Source of the DNA: Neoroseomonas rubea
Lineage (GTDB): Bacteria > Pseudomonadota > Alphaproteobacteria > Acetobacterales > Acetobacteraceae
NCBI RefSeq assembly: GCF_016106015.1
Contig: NZ_JACADQ010000001.1
Location: forward strand, 1-64,000
Reading direction: 5' to 3'
Length of the DNA: 64,000 bases
Positions 37,091-44,859 of this stretch are shown one piece after another. How positions within the stretch are numbered: the first letter of the stretch is position 1; every line of letters begins with the position of its first letter. The notes under the pieces were generated by a model that was given only the letters and a program-made list of their open reading frames with translations, made no database searches and was not told where the DNA came from. The position numbers were made by a program, and so were the translations under genes.

Positions 37091-37605
37091 ACGGGCACCC
37101 ACGAGCGAAGAGGAATGGCAGGTCGCATCATTCTTTCGACGAACAGCCCTGCGAACTTCCAGAAGACGATGACTGCCCCGAGCGCGGTGAAGAGCGACCA
37201 CTGCAGGGCGATGTCTTGGCTCCCGTCCCTAAACCAGACTCCCATAGCGACGTAGGCGCCGGCACCGGCCGCTGCCGCCACGGCGATGAACGCGCCCCAG
37301 AAGACGACATGCCGCCACCCACTTCCCGCCCCACCCGGCCCGGTCGGACGCACGAGATGGAAGCACGAGACCAGCAGGTAGCCGATCGCTACCGCGCAGG
37401 TCGCCAGCAATAGTGCGGTCTGGACCGCTTCCTTGCCTTCGGGGAGATAGCGCGCCCGGAAAAGCTCCATGTCAGCTAGCCGGTCAGGCTGGAAAATGCT
37501 GGCCGCAATGGATTCTGGAAAGTACAGCGGCGAGAACCATGCGGCAGCAATGAGGGCAGCACAGGCGAGCCCTCCCCAGACAGTCGGCATGAGCCAATGG
37601 CGCAT
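37087..37605 (-). CDS. four-helix inner-membrane protein of the tubulin/Hsp70 operon
   Basis: A 172-residue protein with about four transmembrane helices (WGGLACAALIAAAWFSPLYF; ALLLATCAVAIGYLLVSCFH; VVFWGAFIAVAAAAGAGAYV; SLFTALGAVIVFWKFAGLF) and a loop between helices 1 and 2. No family was recognised. Translational overlap with the tubulin-like gene suggests it is that protein's membrane anchor or partner. Confidence 0.72.
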   Translation of the reverse strand: MRHWLMPTVWGGLACAALIAAAWFSPLYFPESIAASIFQPDRLADMELFRARYLPEGKEAVQTALLLATCAVAIGYLLVSCFHLVRPTGPGGAGSGWRHVVFWGAFIAVAAAAGAGAYVAMGVWFRDGSQDIALQWSLFTALGAVIVFWKFAGLFVERMMRPAIPLRSWVPV

Positions 37606-37618
37606 GAACGTTTCCTCG

Positions 37619-39046
37619 TTATCTTGGAACTTGGAAGGCCAGCACCGCCTCCCCGACGGGTTGCGGCTGGAAATCCTCGCGGACGATGGCCTCGAGCATT
37701 GTCGCGACTTCCCGCAAGTTCAGTGTCTTGAACAGGCGCGGCCGTTCGAGCGTGAACCGCTCGGCATCACGGGCTTCCAGGTTCCACGCTCGCGTCCACG
37801 CGGTCGCCGCGGGAGCATCGGAAAGGCCTATCGCCGACACCTTGATCTGAAGCACGAAAGGCACGCCAGGAAGCATCCGGGAGAGTACGCCTCGGCCCCC
37901 AACGGAAATCACGCTCGATCCGGTCGACGTCGTGATTGCCGCGAGTTGCCCTGGGGCGCTTCGAAAGGGAAGCCAACGCTCCCCACATGCATTGCGGGGC
38001 GAGGTCTCCGCCCAAATCATTTCTTCGATCTGGAACTCGTCGGGGGACAGGACGGGGCCTTGGGCGAGTTCAGTGAGAGGCAACGTTGCCGCAGCCGTAC
38101 CCTCACCCCTTGGGAACGAGACCTGACGAACATCAGATCCCATCTCGGGCGACAAGGACGACGCCACCACCGCCGGCGCCGTCGGCCTCAGGTCGAGGGC
38201 AAGCGGCCCGCCTGTGATCGGCGTCTTGGTGTAGATCGTCGCGTGCGACCGTGGCGATCCATCCGCCGTCGGCGGCAGCGGCGAGAGGAGCTCGACCTCT
38301 ATGCGACGGATTAGGCGGGCGACGGCTGAATGCGGTCCAGTCACAATGACATAAAAAGGCCGCTCGGCGGCACCGTCATAGGTGCGGACTACGGGAATAT
38401 CGAAGATAGTCCCCGAGAATCCTGAACGGATTCCCATCAACCCGACGCTGCGGCCGTCGGCGAGAATTCGGCTAAGGGGAGCGCGGATCGCAGAGGCCCC
38501 ACCGAAAACCTCTTCGCCCGTGAGGAAGAGATCAGTGGCCAGGATCCCGATTTCTTCACCCGGCAAGGCTTCCATGCGCGACAGGGCTTCGCCGATGCGG
38601 CTTTCGGTATCTCGATAGAACTCGGGTCGGGTGGCGCGCTGCAGTTCCGATAGGGAAAGCGCCCGGATGGTGCGCCCGAATCCGAAGGCCGAAACACGAT
38701 CGCTGACCTGCGACGCAATCTGCGGAAGGCTCAGGACCAACTCACGGAAGGTCCGCGGTTCAGGCAGAGGCTGAGCTGGCTGGGTCTGTTGCTGGCGCTG
38801 CGGGGAACGTTGTTGCGTGGGGCGGGTGTTTCCCGAACTTGGCGCTGCTACATAGCCCGCCATGCTGCCGGAAACGTCGAGCAGAACCGTTGCTGCGGGC
38901 GCCCGTTGGGCCTGCTGTGCTGCGACCGGGCGACGCCTCAGCACCGTGACTCCGGACGGGAGGCACGCCAGGGCCGGCGCTGGCAACAGCGGCGCTATGA
39001 CCATCCCGGTTGCCAGGGCGACCATGGATCTGCGTCTCAGTGCCAT
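37619..39046 (-). CDS. exported VWA-domain protein, first gene of the operon
   Basis: A 475-residue protein. A signal peptide (MALRRRSMVALATGMVIAPL...ALA) is followed by a VWA domain with the MIDAS motif DVSGSMAGY (about residue 55) interrupted by a Gln/Pro-rich insert. The remainder has beta-rich segments. Export to the periplasm is predicted, so it could sense or bind envelope ligands metal-dependently. The ATG at 39046 is chosen from the signal peptide; the frame is open to 39142. It heads the operon opposite a divergent gene. Confidence 0.78.
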   Translation of the reverse strand: MALRRRSMVALATGMVIAPLLPAPALACLPSGVTVLRRRPVAAQQAQRAPAATVLLDVSGSMAGYVAAPSSGNTRPTQQRSPQRQQQTQPAQPLPEPRTFRELVLSLPQIASQVSDRVSAFGFGRTIRALSLSELQRATRPEFYRDTESRIGEALSRMEALPGEEIGILATDLFLTGEEVFGGASAIRAPLSRILADGRSVGLMGIRSGFSGTIFDIPVVRTYDGAAERPFYVIVTGPHSAVARLIRRIEVELLSPLPPTADGSPRSHATIYTKTPITGGPLALDLRPTAPAVVASSLSPEMGSDVRQVSFPRGEGTAAATLPLTELAQGPVLSPDEFQIEEMIWAETSPRNACGERWLPFRSAPGQLAAITTSTGSSVISVGGRGVLSRMLPGVPFVLQIKVSAIGLSDAPAATAWTRAWNLEARDAERFTLERPRLFKTLNLREVATMLEAIVREDFQPQPVGEAVLAFQVPR

Positions 39047-39171
39047 GCGGCAGAATCCCGACTGACAGTCATTGATGGCGCCCCTATACTTTGTACCGAT
39101 CGTTAAAAAAAGAGGAACTTTTGTCGTTTTGGTATTTGGCATATACTGGCAACTGGAAGCGGGACTGGTGC
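39047..39171. promoter_or_regulatory. divergent promoter region of the tubulin/Hsp70 locus
   Basis: About 125 bp of notably AT-rich DNA lies between the VWA gene (left) and the GYF-like gene (right). It includes TTGTCG (39121) and TATACT (39142) with a short 15-nt spacing for rightward transcription, and a T-rich tract at 39101-39128. It must hold promoters for both directions, which suggests coordinated control. The exact elements are uncertain. Confidence 0.45.
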
Positions 39172-40032
39172 ATGATCGAAATCCGTAGAGACGGCGGCGC
39201 GATCGTTACGATCCGCAGTCTTGAGACAGTTGGACGGCTACTCAGCGAGGGTGGCATAACCCCAACGACGCCTGTACGGAACCAGGGAGAAACGAAATTC
39301 ATCCCTGCGTCCGACCATCCAGGTATTCGGTCGGCGGCAAACATGCTCGGACTCTCATTCGGGCAAGCCGATAGCCCGCAACCAGAGCCGGTAGCCGATC
39401 CGGTTCCGACGCCCCCGCAGGAGGCGCCGGCAGCGGCTCAACCCGCGCCGACACCGGCCGCAAAGCCATCGGCTGCAACAGCGGCCGTGACGCCACCTCA
39501 CCCTTCATTGCCTGGAACCGCTCCCACTCCCGGACGATCGAACTCCCCGTGGATAGTGCAACAGATCTCCCCAGGTCCGCAGCATCGAACACAGAGCGGC
39601 GGCGGCACAAGTCGCCCTGGATCAATCGTTCCGCCACTCGAGGCGCCGGTTCAAAGACCACCATGGGCAGGATCGCAGTCACGAACGACGGAGACGCCGG
39701 CGCCTGGCGTGCTGACCTGGAGCGCTACATTCGGAAACGCGCTACCCCGCCTCCTGATCGCCTGGGGCGCTGGGCTCTTCGTCACCGGCGTGGGCAGCGG
39801 AATGGCGTCGTCCGGTGTCTTCGCTTTCTTCGGCGCAGTCGTCGCCGCAGGGGTCGGTTTCGTTCTCGGCCAGCGGATCTACGAAGCCGGCGCCAGAATA
39901 GGCTCTGCCGTTGCGACGGCCGCCGGCTTGTTCGCCCTGGCGTCTACTGCGCTGGGTGGCAGCGCCTTCGTCGTGGGGGCGGTGACGGCATTCGCTGTGT
40001 ATCTGGGCTGGAATCGCAAGGACAAGAAGTGA
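39172..40032 (+). CDS. membrane protein with possible N-terminal GYF-like domain
   Basis: A 286-residue protein. The N-terminus (LLSEGGITPTTPVRNQGETK) is weakly GYF_2-like. A Pro/Ala-rich linker (about residues 70-180) and three or four C-terminal hydrophobic helices (LPRLLIAWGAGLFVTGVGSG, VFAFFGAVVAAGVGFVLG, AAGLFALAS, FVVGAVTAFAVYLGW) follow. GYF-type modules commonly bind proline-rich segments, and the VWA and single-span proteins of the divergent operon have such segments. Start ATG 39172; the frame is open to 39091. Confidence 0.6.
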   Translation: MIEIRRDGGAIVTIRSLETVGRLLSEGGITPTTPVRNQGETKFIPASDHPGIRSAANMLGLSFGQADSPQPEPVADPVPTPPQEAPAAAQPAPTPAAKPSAATAAVTPPHPSLPGTAPTPGRSNSPWIVQQISPGPQHRTQSGGGTSRPGSIVPPLEAPVQRPPWAGSQSRTTETPAPGVLTWSATFGNALPRLLIAWGAGLFVTGVGSGMASSGVFAFFGAVVAAGVGFVLGQRIYEAGARIGSAVATAAGLFALASTALGGSAFVVGAVTAFAVYLGWNRKDKK

Positions 40033-40043
40033 CTGTACCGATT

Positions 40044-40610
40044 ATGCGGGTTGCCGTGAAACGAGCCGGTTGGCCCAGCTCAACCCAGTGCCGCCCCTTC
40101 CGGCGGCATGCGGCGGCTACGCTGGTTCTCCTCGGCAGCCTGGCGATGTCCCTGCCGGCCGCTCTGGCGGCTCAGCTCCGCGGCCGCGTGGTCGGCATCA
40201 GTGACGGCGATACTCTGACCCTCCTGACGCCGGCGCGGGAAGAAGTTCGCATTCGCCTATCGGACATCGACACGCCGGAGCGCGGGCAGCCCTACGGCGA
40301 TCGTGCGCGGCATGAGCTGTCGAACCTGGCCTTCGATCGTCAGGTTCGTATCGAGGTCCGCGACATCGACCGCTACGGTAGGACCGTGGGCCGTGTCTAT
40401 GTCGGCTCGACCGATATCTCGGCCGAACTGATTAAGCGCGGTGCGGCCTGGGTCTTCCGGCGATACAGCAACGACCCGGTCCTCTTGCGCCTCGAGGCAG
40501 AGGCCAGGGCGGCGCGCCGCGGACTGTGGGCGTTGCCCGAGGCACAACGGGTCGCCCCGTGGGACTGGCGAGCGGCAAGCCGCAGACAACCAGCCTCACA
40601 GATGCGCTAA
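40044..40610 (+). CDS. secreted staphylococcal-nuclease-like (thermonuclease) protein
   Basis: A 188-residue SNase-fold protein with an N-terminal signal (LVLLGSLAMSLPAALA). The core shows GRVVGISDGDTLTLLT and VRIRLSDIDTPERGQPYG, with the catalytic Arg and Glu, then DRYGRTVGRVYVG and RGAAWVFRRYSND. Predicted to be a calcium-dependent nuclease outside the cytoplasm. A GTG at 40029 overlapping the preceding stop is an alternative start; either way it is coupled to the GYF-like gene. An extracytoplasmic nuclease beside a ZorAB-like machine is unusual. Confidence 0.82.
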   Translation: MRVAVKRAGWPSSTQCRPFRRHAAATLVLLGSLAMSLPAALAAQLRGRVVGISDGDTLTLLTPAREEVRIRLSDIDTPERGQPYGDRARHELSNLAFDRQVRIEVRDIDRYGRTVGRVYVGSTDISAELIKRGAAWVFRRYSNDPVLLRLEAEARAARRGLWALPEAQRVAPWDWRAASRRQPASQMR

Positions 40611-40637
40611 ACAAGTCCCTCGCGACGACGGAAGGTC

Positions 40638-41038
40638 GTGTCCCCGGACGTGGTGTAGGATGGCCGGAGCCTTGGACGCGTAGCGAAGCCCCTGGCTGAG
40701 CGGAGCGGAGCGCCCCGGGCGTGCCCCGCGGTGATGGACAGCGCCGCCGAGGACGTGCTCGCCTACATGCACTTCCCCGCCGCGCATCGGGCCAAGCTGC
40801 ACTGCACAAACCCGATCGAACGCCTCAATGGCGAGATAAAGCGCCTCACCGACCGCGCCGGCGCCATCCTGCTCGAGCAGTCCGACGACTGGGCTACCCA
40901 GCGCTCCCGCGACATGACGCTGGAACCCATCGGCGCCGTTAGCGACACTCCCCATGTCAGCCTGTCCGCCGTAACAGCCTGACACGGCGGCCCAGCCCGC
41001 CAAGGATCATCGCGCTCCTACACCACGCGGCGGGACAC
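40638..41038 (+). mobile_element. internally deleted IS256-family element
   Basis: The left end GTGTCCCCGGACGTGGTGTAGGA (40638-40660) and the right end (41016-41038) are inverted copies with a few mismatches. CGTGGTGTAGGA/TCCTACACCACG is a perfect 12-bp core. Only about 400 bp remain, carrying a deleted 3' piece of the transposase. No target duplication is evident. Confidence 0.7.
40731..40982 (+). pseudogene. IS256-family transposase C-terminal fragment with internal deletion
   Basis: Encodes EDVLAYMHFPAAHRAKLHCT, NPIERLNGEIKRLTDRAG, then directly AILLEQSDDWATQRSRDMTL. The 15-25 residues that normally separate these blocks (the VGIFPN region) are missing, so the fragment has an in-frame deletion as well as loss of the N-terminal two thirds. 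Confidence 0.8.
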
Positions 41039-41098
41039 AACCAAGCGAACGCGTGATAGTCGGCTACCCAATTGTTATGTTGCCACGCCGGGGTGCGA

Positions 41099-41326
41099 AT
41101 GAGGGACGAACAGGGGTGGACTTCGGAGCGCACTGAGGCACTACGCCAAGAGCTTCGGTGCTCGAACGCCCGCGTCAGCTCCATGCGGGACGAGTTGCCG
41201 TGGGTCACCGTTCGGAGCGGCCACCAGGCGGCCGCCGCGATCGCCGATGAGCTGGACGCCCTGAATCGGGACCTGCGGGTGCTGGTCGCCCTGCTCGCTT
41301 TACCGGCAGGCTGGCGCAGGCGCTAA
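41099..41326 (+). CDS. small hypothetical protein
   Basis: A 75-residue, partly helical charged protein (SERTEALRQELRCSNARVSS, ADELDALNRDLRVLVALLAL). No family was recognised. The ATG at 41099 is chosen; the frame begins at 41072. Support is only the open frame and a coiled-coil-like pattern. Confidence 0.3.
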   Translation: MRDEQGWTSERTEALRQELRCSNARVSSMRDELPWVTVRSGHQAAAAIADELDALNRDLRVLVALLALPAGWRRR

Positions 41327-41379
41327 CGACCGGTCTGACGCAGGGCGCCGCATAGCGTCCGCTCTGGTACGCTCGGTCC

Positions 41380-41658
41380 GTGACCAACCAGACGTTCCAC
41401 ACTCTCGACAATTGGCCACGGGCGCTCGTCCTGGCAGTGGGACGGGCTTACCGCCAGAACGGCGCGGAAGGCACGCGTGAGCCTGCCGGGTGGTACCGCA
41501 TCCGCGATGTCTACGTTGCCGCCGGCGGGGACCCTGAGACCGCCGCGACCACACCGAACAAGATCATCGCCACCCTCTGCCGGGTTCATCCTGACTGGAT
41601 GCATGGACCTGCCCGCCGTCGCCTGGAACTTGATGCCGACGACGGGCTACGGCGATAG
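41380..41658 (+). CDS. hypothetical protein
   Basis: A 92-residue protein (TFHTLDNWPRALVLAVGRAY, RIRDVYVAAGGDPETAA) with a plausible helical fold and a GTG start at 41380. No family was recognised. The large gene-free region that follows makes it an isolated gene. Confidence 0.4.
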   Translation: MTNQTFHTLDNWPRALVLAVGRAYRQNGAEGTREPAGWYRIRDVYVAAGGDPETAATTPNKIIATLCRVHPDWMHGPARRRLELDADDGLRR

Positions 41659-42372
41659 CCGGCTCTGTTGCGCACGGACCGGCGCGGGCGGACGGACACG
41701 CTGCGGACGGCGCGGACGATCGGCGCTGTGGGGCGGCCCCTGTCCGCGCGGCGGGGCAGCCAAGGGCAGGAGCGGGACTAGCCCCGAACTGAGGACTGCC
41801 GGCTGTCATTTGCTTGCGCCTCGATCTTGAGGCGCAGACTAAGTCCGCGAAGAGGGTGGTAGGCGCGGATAGGAGGGTGGAAGCGCCCCGTCGTGGGGGA
41901 GCCCATCCCAGCGATGGGTGGCTCTTTGCGGCAAAGGTGAAATCCGCGGCCGGGCGCCCACGCCTTTTGCAGGATTGCGCTGCAGCCGGACTACATCACC
42001 GGAAATCCGCTTCTTGGGGGCAGGCCAACCCGACAGCCGTGCAGGTCCGCGGATCAGCGCTACGTGCCGCAGGGGAGCCAAGTGAAGGCGCGCGCCCTTT
42101 TGGGGCGGGCGCAACCGTGAGGGGCCCCACGAGGACGCGAGGGCCCATAAGCAACGTGTGCGGGCGGTAGCTTGAACTCGGTCGCGGGCAGACCAGCCCT
42201 ATTGTAACGAGAAAAGAACAAAAAGACTCTCCGCCGAATATGTGGAGCGTCTAAAACTGGGGCGTGGGGATATTTGAAACGCAGCTGCTTGACGTCTCAG
42301 CTGTAGGGCGCGATAAGAACCCACGACGTCAATCCCGGCGTCCTTGAATTAGACGCCAAAAAGGTCCCAGCC
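41659..42372. other. 714-bp gene-free region, possible structured RNA
   Basis: No credible reading frame. It contains several pairable elements: CCCATC/GATGGG around 41905-41920; GCAAAGG-TG pairing with CA-CG-CCTTTTGC across about 40 nt (41931 to 41978); GCGCGCCC-TTTTG-GGGCGGGCGC near 42090-42112; and AGACTCTCC/GGAGCGTCT near 42224-42252. GC drops sharply after 42195. It does not match RNase P, tmRNA or SRP signatures I know. It could be a non-coding RNA followed by its end and the promoter of the next cassette. Confidence 0.35.
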
Positions 42373-42663
42373 TTGCCCTCAGCACCACTCCCTGTCCTGA
42401 CGGCCCACGCTGCCGCTCGCTGTGCGCAGCGGGCCATCCCTCGCCAGGCCATTGCTCTGCTCATCGACTACGGCACGCGGGTACGTTCCCGTGGTGCGGA
42501 CAGCTACTTCCTCGATCGGGCCGGTCGCCGCCTCTTGAAGCGGGAGTTGGGCGAGCAGGACTTCCGCCGCGCCGAGCGCTGGCTCGACGCCTATGCCCTC
42601 GTGAGCGACGACGGGCAGGTCATTACCGCAGCTTGGCGTACCCGACGGATGCGTCGGCACTGA
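42373..42663 (+). CDS. small DUF4258-like protein
   Basis: A 96-residue basic protein. LTAHAAARCAQRAIPRQAI, then LLIDYGTRVRSRGADSYFLD and DGQVITAAWRTRRMRRH resemble DUF4258-type small proteins, a fold often found near toxins and other conflict genes. TTG start at 42373. Similarity is by pattern only. Confidence 0.4.
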   Translation: MPSAPLPVLTAHAAARCAQRAIPRQAIALLIDYGTRVRSRGADSYFLDRAGRRLLKRELGEQDFRRAERWLDAYALVSDDGQVITAAWRTRRMRRH

Positions 42664-42713
42664 CCAGTCCCATCCGTTCCTTCATCCAATCGATCCATTC
42701 GGAGTTCATCGCT

Positions 42714-43511
42714 TTGGACAATCTCGTCCGCACCGACTTCGCTACGCACTTCGCAGCCGCGGTTGCCGCTCATCGCGGTAGCGCGTTCCTCGAAGGCGAC
42801 ACCTTGAACGCGCTGACCATGCACACTGATGGCCGGATAAGCGTCACCTGGGCGCCCTTCGACCACATCTTCACCGACGCACGGTTGGTCGTGGTCGGCA
42901 TCACCCCGGGCCGGCAGCAGGCTGAGAATGCCCTGGCAGCCTTCAAACAGGCTATTGCGGCTGGAGCGTCGCCTGCCGAGGCATCACGCCGGGCCAAGTA
43001 CGTTGGCGCTTTCTCGGGTCCGATCCGCAACAACCTCGCGGCGATGCTGGACCGCATTGGTGTGCAGTCCCTCCTGGGCGTCCGCAGCGGCGCTGACCTT
43101 TTCAGCCCGGGTCCCGAGCTCGTCCACTTCACCTCGGCGCTGCGCCACCCGGTGCTCGTGAACGGGAAGGACTACAACGGCACCCCGGATATGCTGGGTA
43201 CGCCGGCGCTGCGGCAGCAGATCGAGACCCATCTCGCGGAAGAAGCGCGCGCCCTGCCGAGTGCACTCTGGCTTCCTCTTGGCCCGAAGCCCGTGCCGGC
43301 AGTCAGGCACTTGGCGACACGCGGTCTCATTGATCCGGAGCGCATCCTCGAGGGCCTGCCGCATCCGAGTGGGGCGAACGGCGAGCGCGTCGCCTACTTC
43401 CTGGGGCGGAAGGAGCGGGCAGAACTGTCTACGAAGACGCGCCCAGAGCCTCTCGATGAGGCGCGCGAACGTCTCACCGCCCAGATCACCCGCTTGCGCC
43501 TGGCAGCTTGA
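42714..43511 (+). CDS. uracil-DNA-glycosylase-fold protein
   Basis: A 265-residue protein. RLVVVGITPGRQQAENALAA resembles the GINPG motif of TDG/MUG-type uracil-DNA glycosylases. LPHPSGANGERVAYFLG near the C-terminus resembles their NPSG/HPS motif. IRNNLAAMLDRIGVQ and VHFTSALRHPVLVNGKDYNG lie between. It may act on DNA bases or be a repurposed UDG fold. TTG 42714 with GGAG at 9 nt is preferred; the frame extends to 42633 into the previous gene. It is followed by a strong Shine-Dalgarno and the next cassette gene. Confidence 0.55.
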   Translation: MDNLVRTDFATHFAAAVAAHRGSAFLEGDTLNALTMHTDGRISVTWAPFDHIFTDARLVVVGITPGRQQAENALAAFKQAIAAGASPAEASRRAKYVGAFSGPIRNNLAAMLDRIGVQSLLGVRSGADLFSPGPELVHFTSALRHPVLVNGKDYNGTPDMLGTPALRQQIETHLAEEARALPSALWLPLGPKPVPAVRHLATRGLIDPERILEGLPHPSGANGERVAYFLGRKERAELSTKTRPEPLDEARERLTAQITRLRLAA

Positions 43512-43529
43512 AGGAAAGGAGAAGCAACA

Positions 43530-43796
43530 GTGAGCAGCATTACCATTACCCGCCGTAACCCCAAGACCGGGAGGACCGAGACACCGCTGTGCGAGCGCGG
43601 CTGGTTCGTCCTTGGCGACCCAGCCCACGGCAATCAGAAGCATCACAAGGCGTTCGCGGTGCGCGTGCGCACGCTCGAAGAGGTGCTTGATCACGTTCGC
43701 CGGGGGTTCTCCGTTCGTATGGCGGAAGGCAGCACCCGCCCGTCCCTCATTTCCCCGAAGAGCCTCAAGATCGAGGTCGCGGGAGCGCGGGCATGA
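43530..43796 (+). CDS. hypothetical protein of the UDG-like cassette
   Basis: An 88-residue protein (SSITITRRNPKTGRTETPLC, HKAFAVRVRTLEEVLDHVRR) with mixed alpha/beta character and no recognised family. The GTG start is preceded by AAGGAGAAG. The stop overlaps the next ATG, so it is translationally coupled to the 353-residue protein. Confidence 0.6.
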   Translation: MSSITITRRNPKTGRTETPLCERGWFVLGDPAHGNQKHHKAFAVRVRTLEEVLDHVRRGFSVRMAEGSTRPSLISPKSLKIEVAGARA

Positions 43797-44854
43797 CCAA
43801 CGAGACCGCCAAGCAGGACCCGGTCCGCGTCCCGGTGGATGAGGAACGCAGCCTGAGCGCCAAGGACCAGACGGAGGACTGGGTTGACCACTATCTCACC
43901 CATGTCCCCTTCGAGGATCTCTACCGGGACCTATTTGTTCATATCGCGACGGAACTCCGCCTTTTCGTCGGTCACCGCCTCGGCCAGGAGATGGTCGCGA
44001 TCCTACTCGAAAAGCTGATCCGCACCTTCAGCTGCTGGGACGACACGCTCAGAGAGAGGGTCGATGCGGGCGACCTGTCCCTTCTTCGGGATTTCGAGAT
44101 CGACTTCGATTGGCAGGAGATCGCGGCGGATTTCGCGCATCTCTTCGCCTTCGCGCGTTACGGGTATGGCCGTCATATCGACCCGGCAAATTCGCGCGCC
44201 GAGATCCAGCAGCTGTTGGCGCACTTCAAGGAGGTCGTCGCAATACCGGGCATTCGCGCGGCTGCCGGCGATAACTTTGCATGGTTGGAGGAGACCTACC
44301 TGGCAGCCGACGCACGATGGGAGATCGACCACGGTCGCTCAGTGACCCCCGAAGGCCTTGCGGTGCTTGCAGGCTTGCGCTCCAAGACGATTGCGAACCT
44401 CCTTGCAGCGCGCGAAATCACCATCGACAGCGAGGGGCGCATTCCGGCGGCTGAGGCGCAGCGTTACCTGGAACGACGCAAGGACTTCCACCGCTCGACC
44501 TGGCAGGAGCCAGTCGAGAGCAATCAGCCGAGCAGCGCCGAACCTCCTCCGCTTGGTGAACAGGTCTTCGTTCCGCTCGACAGCGACGGCAACCCCTTCC
44601 TCCCCTCGCTCGCACGCCGCGGGCGCGATGGCGTGGCGCGCTACACCGTCGGACCGAAGAGCGAGCCCGAGTTCGTCGAGGACTACTGGGAAGCACTGGA
44701 GCTGCTCGCTCGGATGGCGATACCGCGTTGGCGTCGCCCGCCCGTCGCAGGCAAGGGAGGCTGGAGCCTCGTCAGCGGTCAGGAAGGCTGGCGACGGTTC
44801 CCGCGCGCGGACCTGCAGCGAATGATTGAGGCCATGCGGAGGCAGGAAGGTTGA
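43793..44854 (+). CDS. hypothetical 353-residue protein of the UDG-like cassette
   Basis: Acidic N-terminal half (DQTEDWVDHYLTHVPFEDLY, FEIDFDWQEIAADFAHLFAF), then a segment like a DNA-binding helix pair (GLRSKTIANLLAAREITIDS), and a C-terminal Trp/Arg-rich end. No family was recognised. It overlaps both neighbours, so it belongs to a four-gene unit with the UDG-like protein and the XRE-type regulator. Confidence 0.6.
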   Translation: MTNETAKQDPVRVPVDEERSLSAKDQTEDWVDHYLTHVPFEDLYRDLFVHIATELRLFVGHRLGQEMVAILLEKLIRTFSCWDDTLRERVDAGDLSLLRDFEIDFDWQEIAADFAHLFAFARYGYGRHIDPANSRAEIQQLLAHFKEVVAIPGIRAAAGDNFAWLEETYLAADARWEIDHGRSVTPEGLAVLAGLRSKTIANLLAAREITIDSEGRIPAAEAQRYLERRKDFHRSTWQEPVESNQPSSAEPPPLGEQVFVPLDSDGNPFLPSLARRGRDGVARYTVGPKSEPEFVEDYWEALELLARMAIPRWRRPPVAGKGGWSLVSGQEGWRRFPRADLQRMIEAMRRQEG

Positions 44855-44859
44855 GAGCA

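Noticed and set aside
28672-39046. Complete Zorya type I or II system
   Set aside because: ZorA- and ZorB-like proteins are present but no ZorC, ZorD helicase or ZorE HNH nuclease is found in the operon.
41815-42180. RNase P, tmRNA or SRP RNA
   Set aside because: None of the signature sequences (such as GAGGAAAGTCC of RNase P or the SRP apical loop) is present. Kept only as an unexplained structured region.
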